From an uncultured Coriobacteriales bacterium (lineage in GTDB: Bacteria > Actinomycetota > Coriobacteriia > Coriobacteriales > UMGS124): a DNA stretch of 11,087 nt. The stretch covers positions 1 to 11,087 of the forward strand of contig CAKUKJ010000046.1 in NCBI GenBank assembly GCA_934662525.1, read 5' to 3'. Below, one piece after another: positions 6,026 to 11,087 of this stretch. Position 1 is the first letter of the stretch, and each line of letters opens with the position of its first letter. The position numbers and the translations under genes are program-made. A model generated the notes under the pieces. That model was not told the origin of the DNA and ran no database searches. It was given only the letters and a program-made list of their open reading frames with translations.

Positions 6026-6973
6026 CTACTTGCCCGCAATCCCGTCAAGCACCGCGTCGGCCAGGTCTTTGACGTTGCTGCCGAGCTCCTTGGCACCATC
6101 GACGAAATCCTTTGCCTTGTTTGAGGCGTCCTGGATTGCGCCGGCGGCGTCGGAGAGCACTTGGCCTGCGGCGTCGGCGGCCTTGCCCACGGCTTCGGAG
6201 GCGGCGGTCGCAACCTCGTTGGCGGTCTGGGCCGCCGCGTCGGCGGCCTCGCTCACGGAAGACTTCGCGCTCGCATAGCCCTCAAGCACGGGCGTCACCT
6301 GGCTTATGACGCCGTCGAGCTCCTCTACGACGTCGAGCAGCTGCTCGCGGGCCTCGTTGAGCTCGTCGAAGTGGAAGGTGCCCAGGCCGGAAAGCGTCTG
6401 CGCGTCGGCGTCGAGGGCAGTCTTGGAGCTGCGGAGCGTCTCAAGGGCGCCGTCGACGCTCGCGAGGGAGCCTGCGATGTCATCCGCGCTCGAGAGGCTC
6501 AGCCCAGCCGTTGCACCGCCCGTCAGGGCGTCGCGCAAGCCCATGCCAAGCGCGCTCAGGCCGGCCGAGGAGATGCCCCGCACGGCGTCGGACAGCGGCA
6601 TGACCGTGGTGTCCATGACGTCTTGCCCCACGCCCACGAGCGTGCGCGCGCCCCGAACATCATCGCCCAACACGGGCAGGGCCGCCGCAATGTCCCACAC
6701 GCCCCCGCTGAGCTCGGATGCGATGCCGTCGATCGACGTGTCGATGCTGGATAGAAGCCCGGTCGCAGCATCCACGTCGTAGGACTCAAAGGCGTCCTCA
6801 AGCGACGATGCGTCTGACTCAATCTGCGAGGCCAGCGGCATGATGCGCCGATAGCTGCCCCACAGCATGGCCGCAAAGGCGCCTGCTGCGACCACGAGCG
6901 CCACGACCACGCCGAGCGCGACCTTGACCGCCACGCCTCCATGCCTTTTCTCTTCCCGCATCTGCCCAGCCAT
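6026..6973 (-). CDS. Membrane-anchored Ala-rich coiled-coil protein (N-terminal part DUF4012-like)
   Basis: A 315-residue protein of unknown function. ATG 6973 has GGAGG (6980-6984) 6 nt upstream; an in-frame start 66 nt earlier lacks this. A basic N-terminus (MREEKRHGG) precedes one membrane helix (about 14-37), with the rest probably outside the cytoplasm. Residues 45-130 contain regular heptad-like helices and the run IAAALPVLGDDVRGARTL (95-112). This resembles the region after the membrane anchor in actinobacterial DUF4012 proteins (W..a..lP.lG.d...ar); those are usually much longer, so this would be a short form. This similarity is from memory and tentative. Residues 200-315 are an Ala/Asp/Lys-rich amphipathic helix with repeated AADAA, TA and DAA units. 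It lies behind the porGDAB terminator and is convergent with tlyA. No clear promoter is seen, so read-through from porB is possible. Confidence 0.8.
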   Translation of the reverse strand: MAGQMREEKRHGGVAVKVALGVVVALVVAAGAFAAMLWGSYRRIMPLASQIESDASSLEDAFESYDVDAATGLLSSIDTSIDGIASELSGGVWDIAAALPVLGDDVRGARTLVGVGQDVMDTTVMPLSDAVRGISSAGLSALGMGLRDALTGGATAGLSLSSADDIAGSLASVDGALETLRSSKTALDADAQTLSGLGTFHFDELNEAREQLLDVVEELDGVISQVTPVLEGYASAKSSVSEAADAAAQTANEVATAASEAVGKAADAAGQVLSDAAGAIQDASNKAKDFVDGAKELGSNVKDLADAVLDGIAGK

Positions 6974-7021
6974 GCCGCACCTCCATCGCGCGCCCACTGC
7001 CTGGCGCCCATCCAACCACAC

Positions 7022-7059
7022 AAAAAGGCGGGAACCCACAACGCCCGCAGGTTCCCGCC
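7022..7059 (-). terminator. Rho-independent terminator of the porGDAB operon
   Basis: GGCGGGAACC (7027-7036) and GGTTCCCGCC (7050-7059) form a perfect 10-bp stem. On the minus strand it is followed by TTTTT (7022-7026). It lies 32 bp past the porB stop codon and before the DUF4012-like gene. Confidence 0.93.
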
Positions 7060-7091
7060 AACATTACATCTACAGCCGCAGCGGGTTCTGG

Positions 7092-8039
7092 TTACGCCCC
7101 CGCCCCCGCCTGGGTGCCGCGCGCCATAGCGCGCAAATACTCCAGGTTCGCGTCAACCTGGGCCTGGCACTCGGCGACCATCCAGTCGTTGCCCGGCTTG
7201 AACATGTGCTTGAAGCGGCCCTGGGGCTTCAGGAACTCCTCCACCGGCTTCACGCGGCGCTGCTCAGTGAGGGTCCACACACCGTTCTCCACCTCGAAGA
7301 GCGGCCAGAAGTTCGTCTCCACACCCAGGCGCGCGATCTCCACCGTCATGTCAAACGGGATGCGCCAGCCGCGCGGGCAAGGCGCGAGGACGTTGATGAA
7401 CGCGGGGCCGTCGAGGTTGATGGCCTTCTCGGCCTTGCGCACGAGGTCCTGCCAGTGGCTGATGGAGGCCTGCGCGATATAGGGGATGTGATGGGCGGCC
7501 AGGATGGACGTGAGGTCCTTGCGGCGCTGCATCTTGCCCAGGCCGCACGAGCCCACCTCGGAGGTCGTGGTCCAGGCGCCGTAGGGCGTGGCGCCGGAGC
7601 GCTGGATGCCCGTGTTCATGTACGCGCCGTTGTCGTAGCACACGTACACCATGTCGTGGCCGCGCTCCATGGCGCCGGACAGCGACTGCAGGCCGATGTC
7701 GTAGGTGCCGCCATCGCCGCCGAAGGCCACGAATTTGACCTTCTTGTCCTGCGGGATCTTGCCGGCGCGCTTGAGCGCCTTGAAGGCCGCCTCCACGCCG
7801 GAAAGCGTTGCCGCAGAGTTCTCGAAGGCGTTGTGGATGAAGGGAACGTCCCAGGAGTTGTATGGGTAAACCGTCGTGGAGACCTCCAAGCAGCCGGTTG
7901 CGCTGGAGACGACGACGGGGGTGTCGCCTGCGCCCATGAGCACCTGGCGCACGGCGATGGAGGCGCCGCAGCCGCCGCACAGGCGGTGACCCGGGGCCAG
8001 GCGGCAGGGGAGCTCGGTGAGTTGCTTCAAATTGGCCAT
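7092..8039 (-). CDS. porB: Pyruvate:ferredoxin oxidoreductase, beta subunit
   Basis: A 315-residue subunit that binds thiamine diphosphate and one 4Fe-4S cluster. With PorA, PorD and PorG it converts pyruvate plus CoA to acetyl-CoA, CO2 and reduced ferredoxin in the cytoplasm. The sequence shows GHRLCGGCGAS (17-27; C21, C24), then ATGC (C50) and PCPRGW (C221) as probable cluster ligands. The diphosphate site is FGGDGGTYDIG (106-116) through YDNGAYMNTG (135-144, N137). TPYGAWTT (151-158) is typical of the family. Length is normal. ATG 8039 has AAAGGAGG (8048-8055) 8 nt upstream; the porA stop is 18 bp away, so it is the last gene of the operon. The Por versus Vor (branched-chain oxoacid) choice rests on overall resemblance, so a related 2-oxoacid is possible. 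Confidence 0.95.
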   Translation of the reverse strand: MANLKQLTELPCRLAPGHRLCGGCGASIAVRQVLMGAGDTPVVVSSATGCLEVSTTVYPYNSWDVPFIHNAFENSAATLSGVEAAFKALKRAGKIPQDKKVKFVAFGGDGGTYDIGLQSLSGAMERGHDMVYVCYDNGAYMNTGIQRSGATPYGAWTTTSEVGSCGLGKMQRRKDLTSILAAHHIPYIAQASISHWQDLVRKAEKAINLDGPAFINVLAPCPRGWRIPFDMTVEIARLGVETNFWPLFEVENGVWTLTEQRRVKPVEEFLKPQGRFKHMFKPGNDWMVAECQAQVDANLEYLRAMARGTQAGAGA

Positions 8040-8057
8040 CGTTGGTGCCTCCTTTCT

Positions 8058-9230
8058 TTAGCGATTGCCCTTGTAGGTGAGGGCGGGCAGGAGAGCGGGG
8101 TCTTTGAGCTCGTCGTAGATGTCGCGCACGATCTGGCAGGTGAGGTCGGCGCCGCCCAGGCCGTACATGTAGGCACGCACGGGCACGGTGAGGCCCGCGT
8201 CGTACATGGCGGCCTTCACCTCGGCGGCGACGGGGCCTCCCACGCCTCCGAACGATTCGGAGCGGTCGAGCACAGCCACGGCCTTGCAGACGCGCAGCGC
8301 CTCAACGATCTGCTCTGCGGGGAAGGGTCTGAACACGCGGATGTTCACGACGCCCACGCGCTGCCCCTCATCGCGCAGCTGGCGGGCCACATGGCGCACG
8401 GTGCCGGCGGCCGAGCCGATGATGACGACGGCGCGCTCGGCGTCTTCCATGCCGTAGGTGTGCACGCAGGCCATCTCGCGGCCGCAAATCTCAGACCACG
8501 CGGAGAAGACCTCGTCGATGACGGGTTTGGCGGCGTCCTGGGCGCGGCGGCACGCGAGCTTGGACTCCATGACGATGGTGCCGTTGGCGTAGTTGCCGTG
8601 CGCGACGGGCTGCGCAGAGGTGAGCAGGCCGTAGGGAGCCTCGTACTCGCCCACGAACTCGGCCACGGTCGCGTCGTCCATAAGCTCGCAGCGCTCGTAG
8701 GCATGGCTTGTGGTGAAGCCGTCGAGCGTGGTGAGGACGGGGAGCATGACCTGGTGGTTCTCGGCGATGCGGAATGCGCATACCGTGTTGTCGTACGCCT
8801 CCTGGGCATTCTCGGCAAACATGACGATCCAGCCCGTGTCGCGCATGCCCATGATGTCGGAGTGGTCGGCGTGGATGTTGATGGGGGCCGAGATGGTGCG
8901 GTTGACGTTGGCCATGACGATGGGCAGGCGCATGCCGGCCGCAATGGGCAGCTCCTCGTACATGAGCGCGAGGCCCTGCGAGGAGGTGGCCGTGACGGCA
9001 CGGGAGCCGGCGGCTGCGGCGCCGATGGTGGCGCTCATGGCCGAGTGCTCGCTCTCCACGTTGACGTACTCGGTGTGCACGCGGCCGTTGGCCACGAACT
9101 TGTCGAACTCCTCGACGATGATGGTCTGGGGCGTGATGGGGTAGGCGGCCATGACGTCGGGCTCGGCCTGACGCAGGGCGTTGGCGACCATGATGTCGCC
9201 GGATGCCGCCAAAACGGTCTGGGTCGCCAT
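8058..9230 (-). CDS. porA: Pyruvate:ferredoxin oxidoreductase, alpha subunit
   Basis: A 390-residue catalytic alpha subunit, the partner of PorB. The N-terminal pyrimidine-binding domain shows AAYPITPQTIIVE (28-40) and VNVESEHSAMSA (56-67), which shape the thiamine pocket and contain the conserved glutamates. ATSSQGLALMYEE follows (about 80-92). The C-terminal domain II (from about 260; VVIIGSAAGTVRHVA) and the RSESFGGVGG / YGLGGADLT stretches complete the family pattern. The length fits the separate-subunit enzyme rather than the large single-chain PFOR. ATG 9230 shares one base with the porD stop (TAATG), so the two are translationally coupled. A GGAGG lies 10 nt upstream inside porD. The frame is open much further upstream, but that is porD read out of frame. 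Confidence 0.96.
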   Translation of the reverse strand: MATQTVLAASGDIMVANALRQAEPDVMAAYPITPQTIIVEEFDKFVANGRVHTEYVNVESEHSAMSATIGAAAAGSRAVTATSSQGLALMYEELPIAAGMRLPIVMANVNRTISAPINIHADHSDIMGMRDTGWIVMFAENAQEAYDNTVCAFRIAENHQVMLPVLTTLDGFTTSHAYERCELMDDATVAEFVGEYEAPYGLLTSAQPVAHGNYANGTIVMESKLACRRAQDAAKPVIDEVFSAWSEICGREMACVHTYGMEDAERAVVIIGSAAGTVRHVARQLRDEGQRVGVVNIRVFRPFPAEQIVEALRVCKAVAVLDRSESFGGVGGPVAAEVKAAMYDAGLTVPVRAYMYGLGGADLTCQIVRDIYDELKDPALLPALTYKGNR

Positions 9231-9556
9231 TATGCCTGCACCTCCGCTTGCTTCGCGTCCTGCTCGTTGACCATGGAGATGACGCCGAACTTGCACTCGC
9301 GGGCGCACACGCCACAGCCCTTGCAGTGCTCGTAGTCGATGCCCGTCATCCGTCCGTCCTTGACCTCGATGGAAGCGTCGGGGCAGTACACCCAGCAGAT
9401 CATGCAGTTCTTGCACGCGTCGGCGTTCCAGATGGGGCGCATCGTGCGCCAGCCGCCCGTCTGCACAAGGCGCGAGGTGCCGGGCTCGGGGGCGACGCAG
9501 CCCAGCGGAATCTCGTCGTACTTCCACGAGTCATACGAGGAAATGTCCCAGCTCAT
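9230..9556 (-). CDS. porD: Pyruvate:ferredoxin oxidoreductase, delta subunit (2x[4Fe-4S] ferredoxin)
   Basis: A 108-residue ferredoxin-like subunit that passes electrons from the catalytic site to external ferredoxin. Residues 1-45 match the PorD lead-in (WKYDEIPLG, then EPGTSRLVQTGGWRTMRPI). Cluster 1 is CKNCMICWVYCP (C48, C51, C54, C58) and cluster 2 is CKGCGVCARECKF (C78, C81, C84, C88). The Pro that usually follows the last cysteine of the second cluster is Lys here; all eight ligands are present. I start at ATG 9556, 1 nt after the porG stop. The strong GAGGAGG is a long 12 nt away inside the porG end, so translation probably depends on coupling. The upstream in-frame extension would be porG read out of frame and does not resemble the family. 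Confidence 0.95.
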   Translation of the reverse strand: MSWDISSYDSWKYDEIPLGCVAPEPGTSRLVQTGGWRTMRPIWNADACKNCMICWVYCPDASIEVKDGRMTGIDYEHCKGCGVCARECKFGVISMVNEQDAKQAEVQA

Positions 9557-9557
9557 G

Positions 9558-10130
9558 TTAGAAAACGACCTCCTCATAGGCGCGGCGGACGCTCTCAAGG
9601 TTGCCGGCGACGACCTTCTCGTTGAACTTCTTGGAGAACTCGCGCTCGATGTGGGCAAGCACGTTGTCCAGGGTCATGACGCCGCACACGCGCGCCATGG
9701 CGGCCACGAGCGGCGTGTTGGGGATGTTGCGCCCGATGGTGTCGAGCGCGATCTGCGTGGCGTCCACGCAGGCCACCGCGATGCCGGCGGGCACGCTCAG
9801 CGCCTCACGGACCTCGGCGGGGCTCTTGCGCGTGTTGACGATGACGGTGCCGGCGGGCTTCATGCCCTCGAGCACGTCGACCTGGCCCAGAAGGGTGGTG
9901 TCCATGACGACGACGATGTCGGGGTTGACCACGTTGTTGTGGATCTCGATGGGCTCGTCGGACAGACGGGTGTACGCCTTGAGCGGCGCGCCTGTGCGCT
10001 CCGGGCCAAACTCGGGCATGGCCTGCATGTAGCGGCCGTTGCCCATGGCGATCTCGGCCACGAGCTGGGCGGCGGTCACGGCGCCTTGTCCTGCGCGCGC
10101 GTGCCAGCGAATCTCGGTCAGCTGCTGCAT
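9558..10130 (-). CDS. porG: Pyruvate:ferredoxin oxidoreductase, gamma subunit
   Basis: A 190-residue gamma subunit (POR/KOR gamma domain), the first gene of porGDAB. It shows the family N-terminal motif RWHARAGQGAVTAAQLVAE (8-26) and the MPEFGPERTGAP stretch (38-49), followed by the INNP-like NNVVNPDIVVVMD (65-77). The same domain forms part of the CoA-binding and interface region in single-chain PFOR. ATG 10130 is preceded by a purine-rich GGAGAGGAGAGGAC, with GGAG 5 nt from the start. The gene order gamma-delta-alpha-beta is the standard arrangement in anaerobic bacteria and archaea. There are only about 50 bp between the mihF terminator and this start, and I see no convincing promoter there. 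Confidence 0.95.
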   Translation of the reverse strand: MQQLTEIRWHARAGQGAVTAAQLVAEIAMGNGRYMQAMPEFGPERTGAPLKAYTRLSDEPIEIHNNVVNPDIVVVMDTTLLGQVDVLEGMKPAGTVIVNTRKSPAEVREALSVPAGIAVACVDATQIALDTIGRNIPNTPLVAAMARVCGVMTLDNVLAHIEREFSKKFNEKVVAGNLESVRRAYEEVVF

Positions 10131-10154
10131 GTCCTCTCCTCTCCTTCTCCCTGC

Positions 10155-10176
10155 GCGGGCCCCATCAGGCGCCCGC
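10155..10176 (-). other. Leader hairpin before porG
   Basis: GCGGGCCCC and GGCGCCCGC (plus-strand bases 10155-10163 and 10168-10176) pair over nine positions with one mismatch and a 4-nt ATCA loop. It sits between the mihF terminator and the porG ribosome site, with no T-tract. It may protect the 5' end of the por mRNA or serve as an operator. Confidence 0.4.
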
Positions 10177-10181
10177 TTGAT

Positions 10182-10215
10182 AAAAAGGCCGCTCGCAGCA
10201 TGGCGGGCGGCCTTT
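10182..10215 (-). terminator. Rho-independent terminator of mihF
   Basis: AAAGGCCGCTCGC (10184-10196) pairs with GCGGGCGGCCTTT (10203-10215) over 13 positions with one mismatched or wobble pair and a 6-nt loop. The minus strand ends in TTTTT (10182-10186). It lies 34 bp past the mihF stop. The flanking T's on the plus side (TTTCT) make weaker reverse termination possible. Confidence 0.9.
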
Positions 10216-10249
10216 CTGTGTCACTCGTTGATGTGCGAAACGCCGGGGT

Positions 10250-10570
10250 TTAACGGTCGCCGAGGCGCTCGACGAGCTGCTCGCGCTGGCGCACGCCGAG
10301 ACCCTGGACGCGACGGGACTCGGAGATGCCGAGCTCCTCCATGAGCTTGACGGTCTTGGCGACGCCGAATCCGGGGACGGACTCGATGAGGGCGGAGACC
10401 TTCATGCGCTTGGCGATGTCGTTGTCCATCTCAAGGACGTCGGCGATGGAGATCTTGCCGGCCTTGATGTCGTCGCGCAGCTGGGCGCGGTCGTGACGGG
10501 CCTGGGCCGCCTTGGCAAGAGCCTCGGCGCGCTGGGCGGTGGTGAGGTTGGGCACGTTGCTCTTGGTCAT
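10250..10570 (-). CDS. mihF: Integration host factor, actinobacterial type (mIHF)
   Basis: A 106-residue nucleoid-associated DNA-binding protein. Mycobacterial and Streptomyces mIHF bends and compacts DNA and influences replication and global transcription; it is unrelated in sequence to E. coli IHF. The N-terminal helix is basic and Ala/Gln-rich (AQRAEALAKAAQARHDRAQ, 12-30). The core has the helix-two-turn-helix VPGFGVAKTVKLMEELGI (65-82) and the conserved SESRRVQGLGVRQREQL (84-99). The family start is at MTKSNVPNLT, ATG 10570, with GGGAG 7 nt upstream; the longer frame to 10651 has no ribosome site and includes the promoter. In many actinobacteria this gene is next to gmk and rpoZ; here it stands alone before porGDAB. 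Confidence 0.95.
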   Translation of the reverse strand: MTKSNVPNLTTAQRAEALAKAAQARHDRAQLRDDIKAGKISIADVLEMDNDIAKRMKVSALIESVPGFGVAKTVKLMEELGISESRRVQGLGVRQREQLVERLGDR

Positions 10571-10622
10571 AACAAAACTCCCTTGGGGTGCAAAGGTTGC
10601 TGGTTGCTCTGAAAGCGCCCAT

Positions 10623-10651
10623 AGCATGACATACTTCACCTGCGGATTCAA
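10623..10651 (-). promoter_or_regulatory. Candidate mihF promoter
   Basis: On the minus strand TTGAAT (10646-10651, 4/6 to the -35 consensus) stands 17 bp from CATGCT (10623-10628), which is preceded by an extended -10 TGT. A start near 10616 would give a leader of about 45 nt. An overlapping alternative, TTGATT-16-TATGTC, also exists. Confidence 0.5.
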
Positions 10652-10741
10652 TCAAAAAAGCCTGAAAATCGGATGTGCGGGCAGCATTTTTTCGCATAGC
10701 AGAATCCCATGGCCGCAGCTAGGACGCTCGGGCGGACGCCC

Positions 10742-10763
10742 AATGTTACAGGTGAGTAACGTT
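10742..10763. promoter_or_regulatory. Dyad-symmetric candidate operator
   Basis: AATGTTAC-AGGTGA-GTAACGTT: 8-bp arms with one mismatch and a 6-bp spacer, in the shared upstream region of mihF and the FAD oxidase. The size and symmetry suit a dimeric repressor or activator; its protein is not identifiable here. Confidence 0.45.
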
Positions 10764-10796
10764 TGGGGCGCGCAAGGCTCGTTTGCCTAAAAACAC

Positions 10797-10816
10797 GCCC
10801 CGCCCATGGGCGGGGC
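10797..10816. repeat. Perfect 20-bp GC palindrome (operator or orphan minus-strand terminator)
   Basis: GCCCCGCCCATGGGCGGGGC is a perfect palindrome. On the minus strand it is followed by GTGTTTTTA, so it looks like a terminator pointing left, but no minus-strand gene ends here. On the plus strand it would overlap the -35 position of the candidate promoter at 10830-10835. Confidence 0.55.
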
Positions 10817-10829
10817 CGCCGCAGATGCC

Positions 10830-10835
10830 GATAAT
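10830..10835 (+). promoter_or_regulatory. Possible -10 box of the FAD oxidase gene
   Basis: GATAAT is a 5/6 match to TATAAT, 33 bp before the start codon. The matching -35 position (TGGGCG) is poor and falls inside the 20-bp palindrome, as expected for an activator- or repressor-controlled promoter. Weak evidence. Confidence 0.3.
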
Positions 10836-10868
10836 GGGCGCGGGTGCAGTCACCTGAGAAGGAGCGCT

Positions 10869-11087
10869 ATGACAAGGATTCAAGAGCTGACCCCCGAGTT
10901 CGGGGAGTACTTGCGGGACGAGTCGCGCAGCTGCGGGCATGCCGAGACCATCTCGTTTCCCCGCACGACCGGCGAGGTGCGCGAGGTCTTGCGCGAGCTG
11001 GCTGAGCGCGACGAGCGCGACGGCACGTTCACGCCCGTATGCGTGCAAGGCGGGCGCACCGGCCTGGCCGCAGGGGCGGTCCCGGCG
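10869..11087 (+). CDS. FAD-linked oxidase (GlcD/lactate dehydrogenase-like), N-terminal part
   Basis: Only the first 73 codons are in the window; the frame is open at the right edge. ATG 10869 has AAGGAG (10859-10864) 4 nt upstream. The opening DESRSCGHAETISFPRTTGEV (about 17-37, with intervening residues) resembles the start of FAD_binding_4 oxidases, where a D.S...G.....FP.tt.EV pattern precedes the cofactor loop. The loop itself is QGGRTGLAAGAVP (60-72), which fits the flavin diphosphate-binding G.R/GTGL..GA.P signature. Family members oxidise 2-hydroxyacids such as glycolate or D-lactate to 2-oxoacids and are usually 450-550 residues. The substrate cannot be told from this fragment. It is divergent from mihF. 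Confidence 0.82.
   Translation, partial: MTRIQELTPEFGEYLRDESRSCGHAETISFPRTTGEVREVLRELAERDERDGTFTPVCVQGGRTGLAAGAVPA

Noticed and set aside
6867..9335. An 822-codon open frame on the plus strand
   Set aside because: It runs antisense to porB and porA. The peptide is rich in Gly/His/Ala/Arg without any domain, as expected for the reverse strand of high-GC genes.
10746..11048. Minus-strand open frame that could have used the terminator at 10797-10816
   Set aside because: It crosses the palindrome itself and is antisense to the FAD oxidase start; the peptide has no family features.
1..11087. Defence system, mobile element, CRISPR or prophage
   Set aside because: No transposase, integrase, repeat array, nuclease or toxin-antitoxin gene can be read in any frame; gene content is mainly housekeeping.

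Overview
The window looks like a piece of a high-GC anaerobic actinobacterial chromosome, most probably class Coriobacteriia (Olsenella/Collinsella/Eggerthella relatives). This is inferred from four things: strongly GC-rich coding DNA, an actinobacterial-type integration host factor, a four-gene pyruvate:ferredoxin oxidoreductase of the anaerobic porGDAB type, and a TlyA-type rRNA methyltransferase. I see no tRNA or rRNA gene, CRISPR array, insertion sequence or phage gene.

Layout from left to right. The left edge holds the N-terminus of a secreted protein (minus strand). It is preceded by serS (minus strand) with its terminator. A divergent promoter region then leads to a plus-strand pair: a small membrane protein with an extreme acidic tail, and a large membrane protein with a CmpB-like (putative type IV ABC-transporter) domain. 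Two back-to-back terminators separate this pair from a minus-strand regulator that joins an excisionase-type helix-turn-helix to a periplasmic-binding-protein-like ligand domain. A roughly 300-bp AT-rich non-coding stretch follows. It carries hairpins and a terminator-like structure and leads into a plus-strand pair, a small membrane protein overlapping tlyA.

The right half is mostly minus strand. In transcription order it runs: mihF with a candidate promoter and a good terminator, then the overlapping or tightly packed porG-porD-porA-porB operon with its own terminator, then a membrane-anchored Ala-rich coiled-coil protein whose stop lies 7 bp from that of tlyA. At the right edge a plus-strand FAD-linked oxidase (GlcD-like) begins. 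It diverges from mihF across a 298-bp region with two clear dyad-symmetric elements.

Functionally, the strongest module is porGDAB, which oxidises pyruvate to acetyl-CoA and reduces ferredoxin. The truncated FAD oxidase could feed 2-oxoacids into such metabolism, but that is inference. Most genes here are ordinary housekeeping genes. The parts worth a second look are the non-coding leader at 4592-4886, the dyads at 10742-10816, the orphan regulator, the acidic-tail/CmpB-like pair and the DUF4012-like coiled-coil protein.
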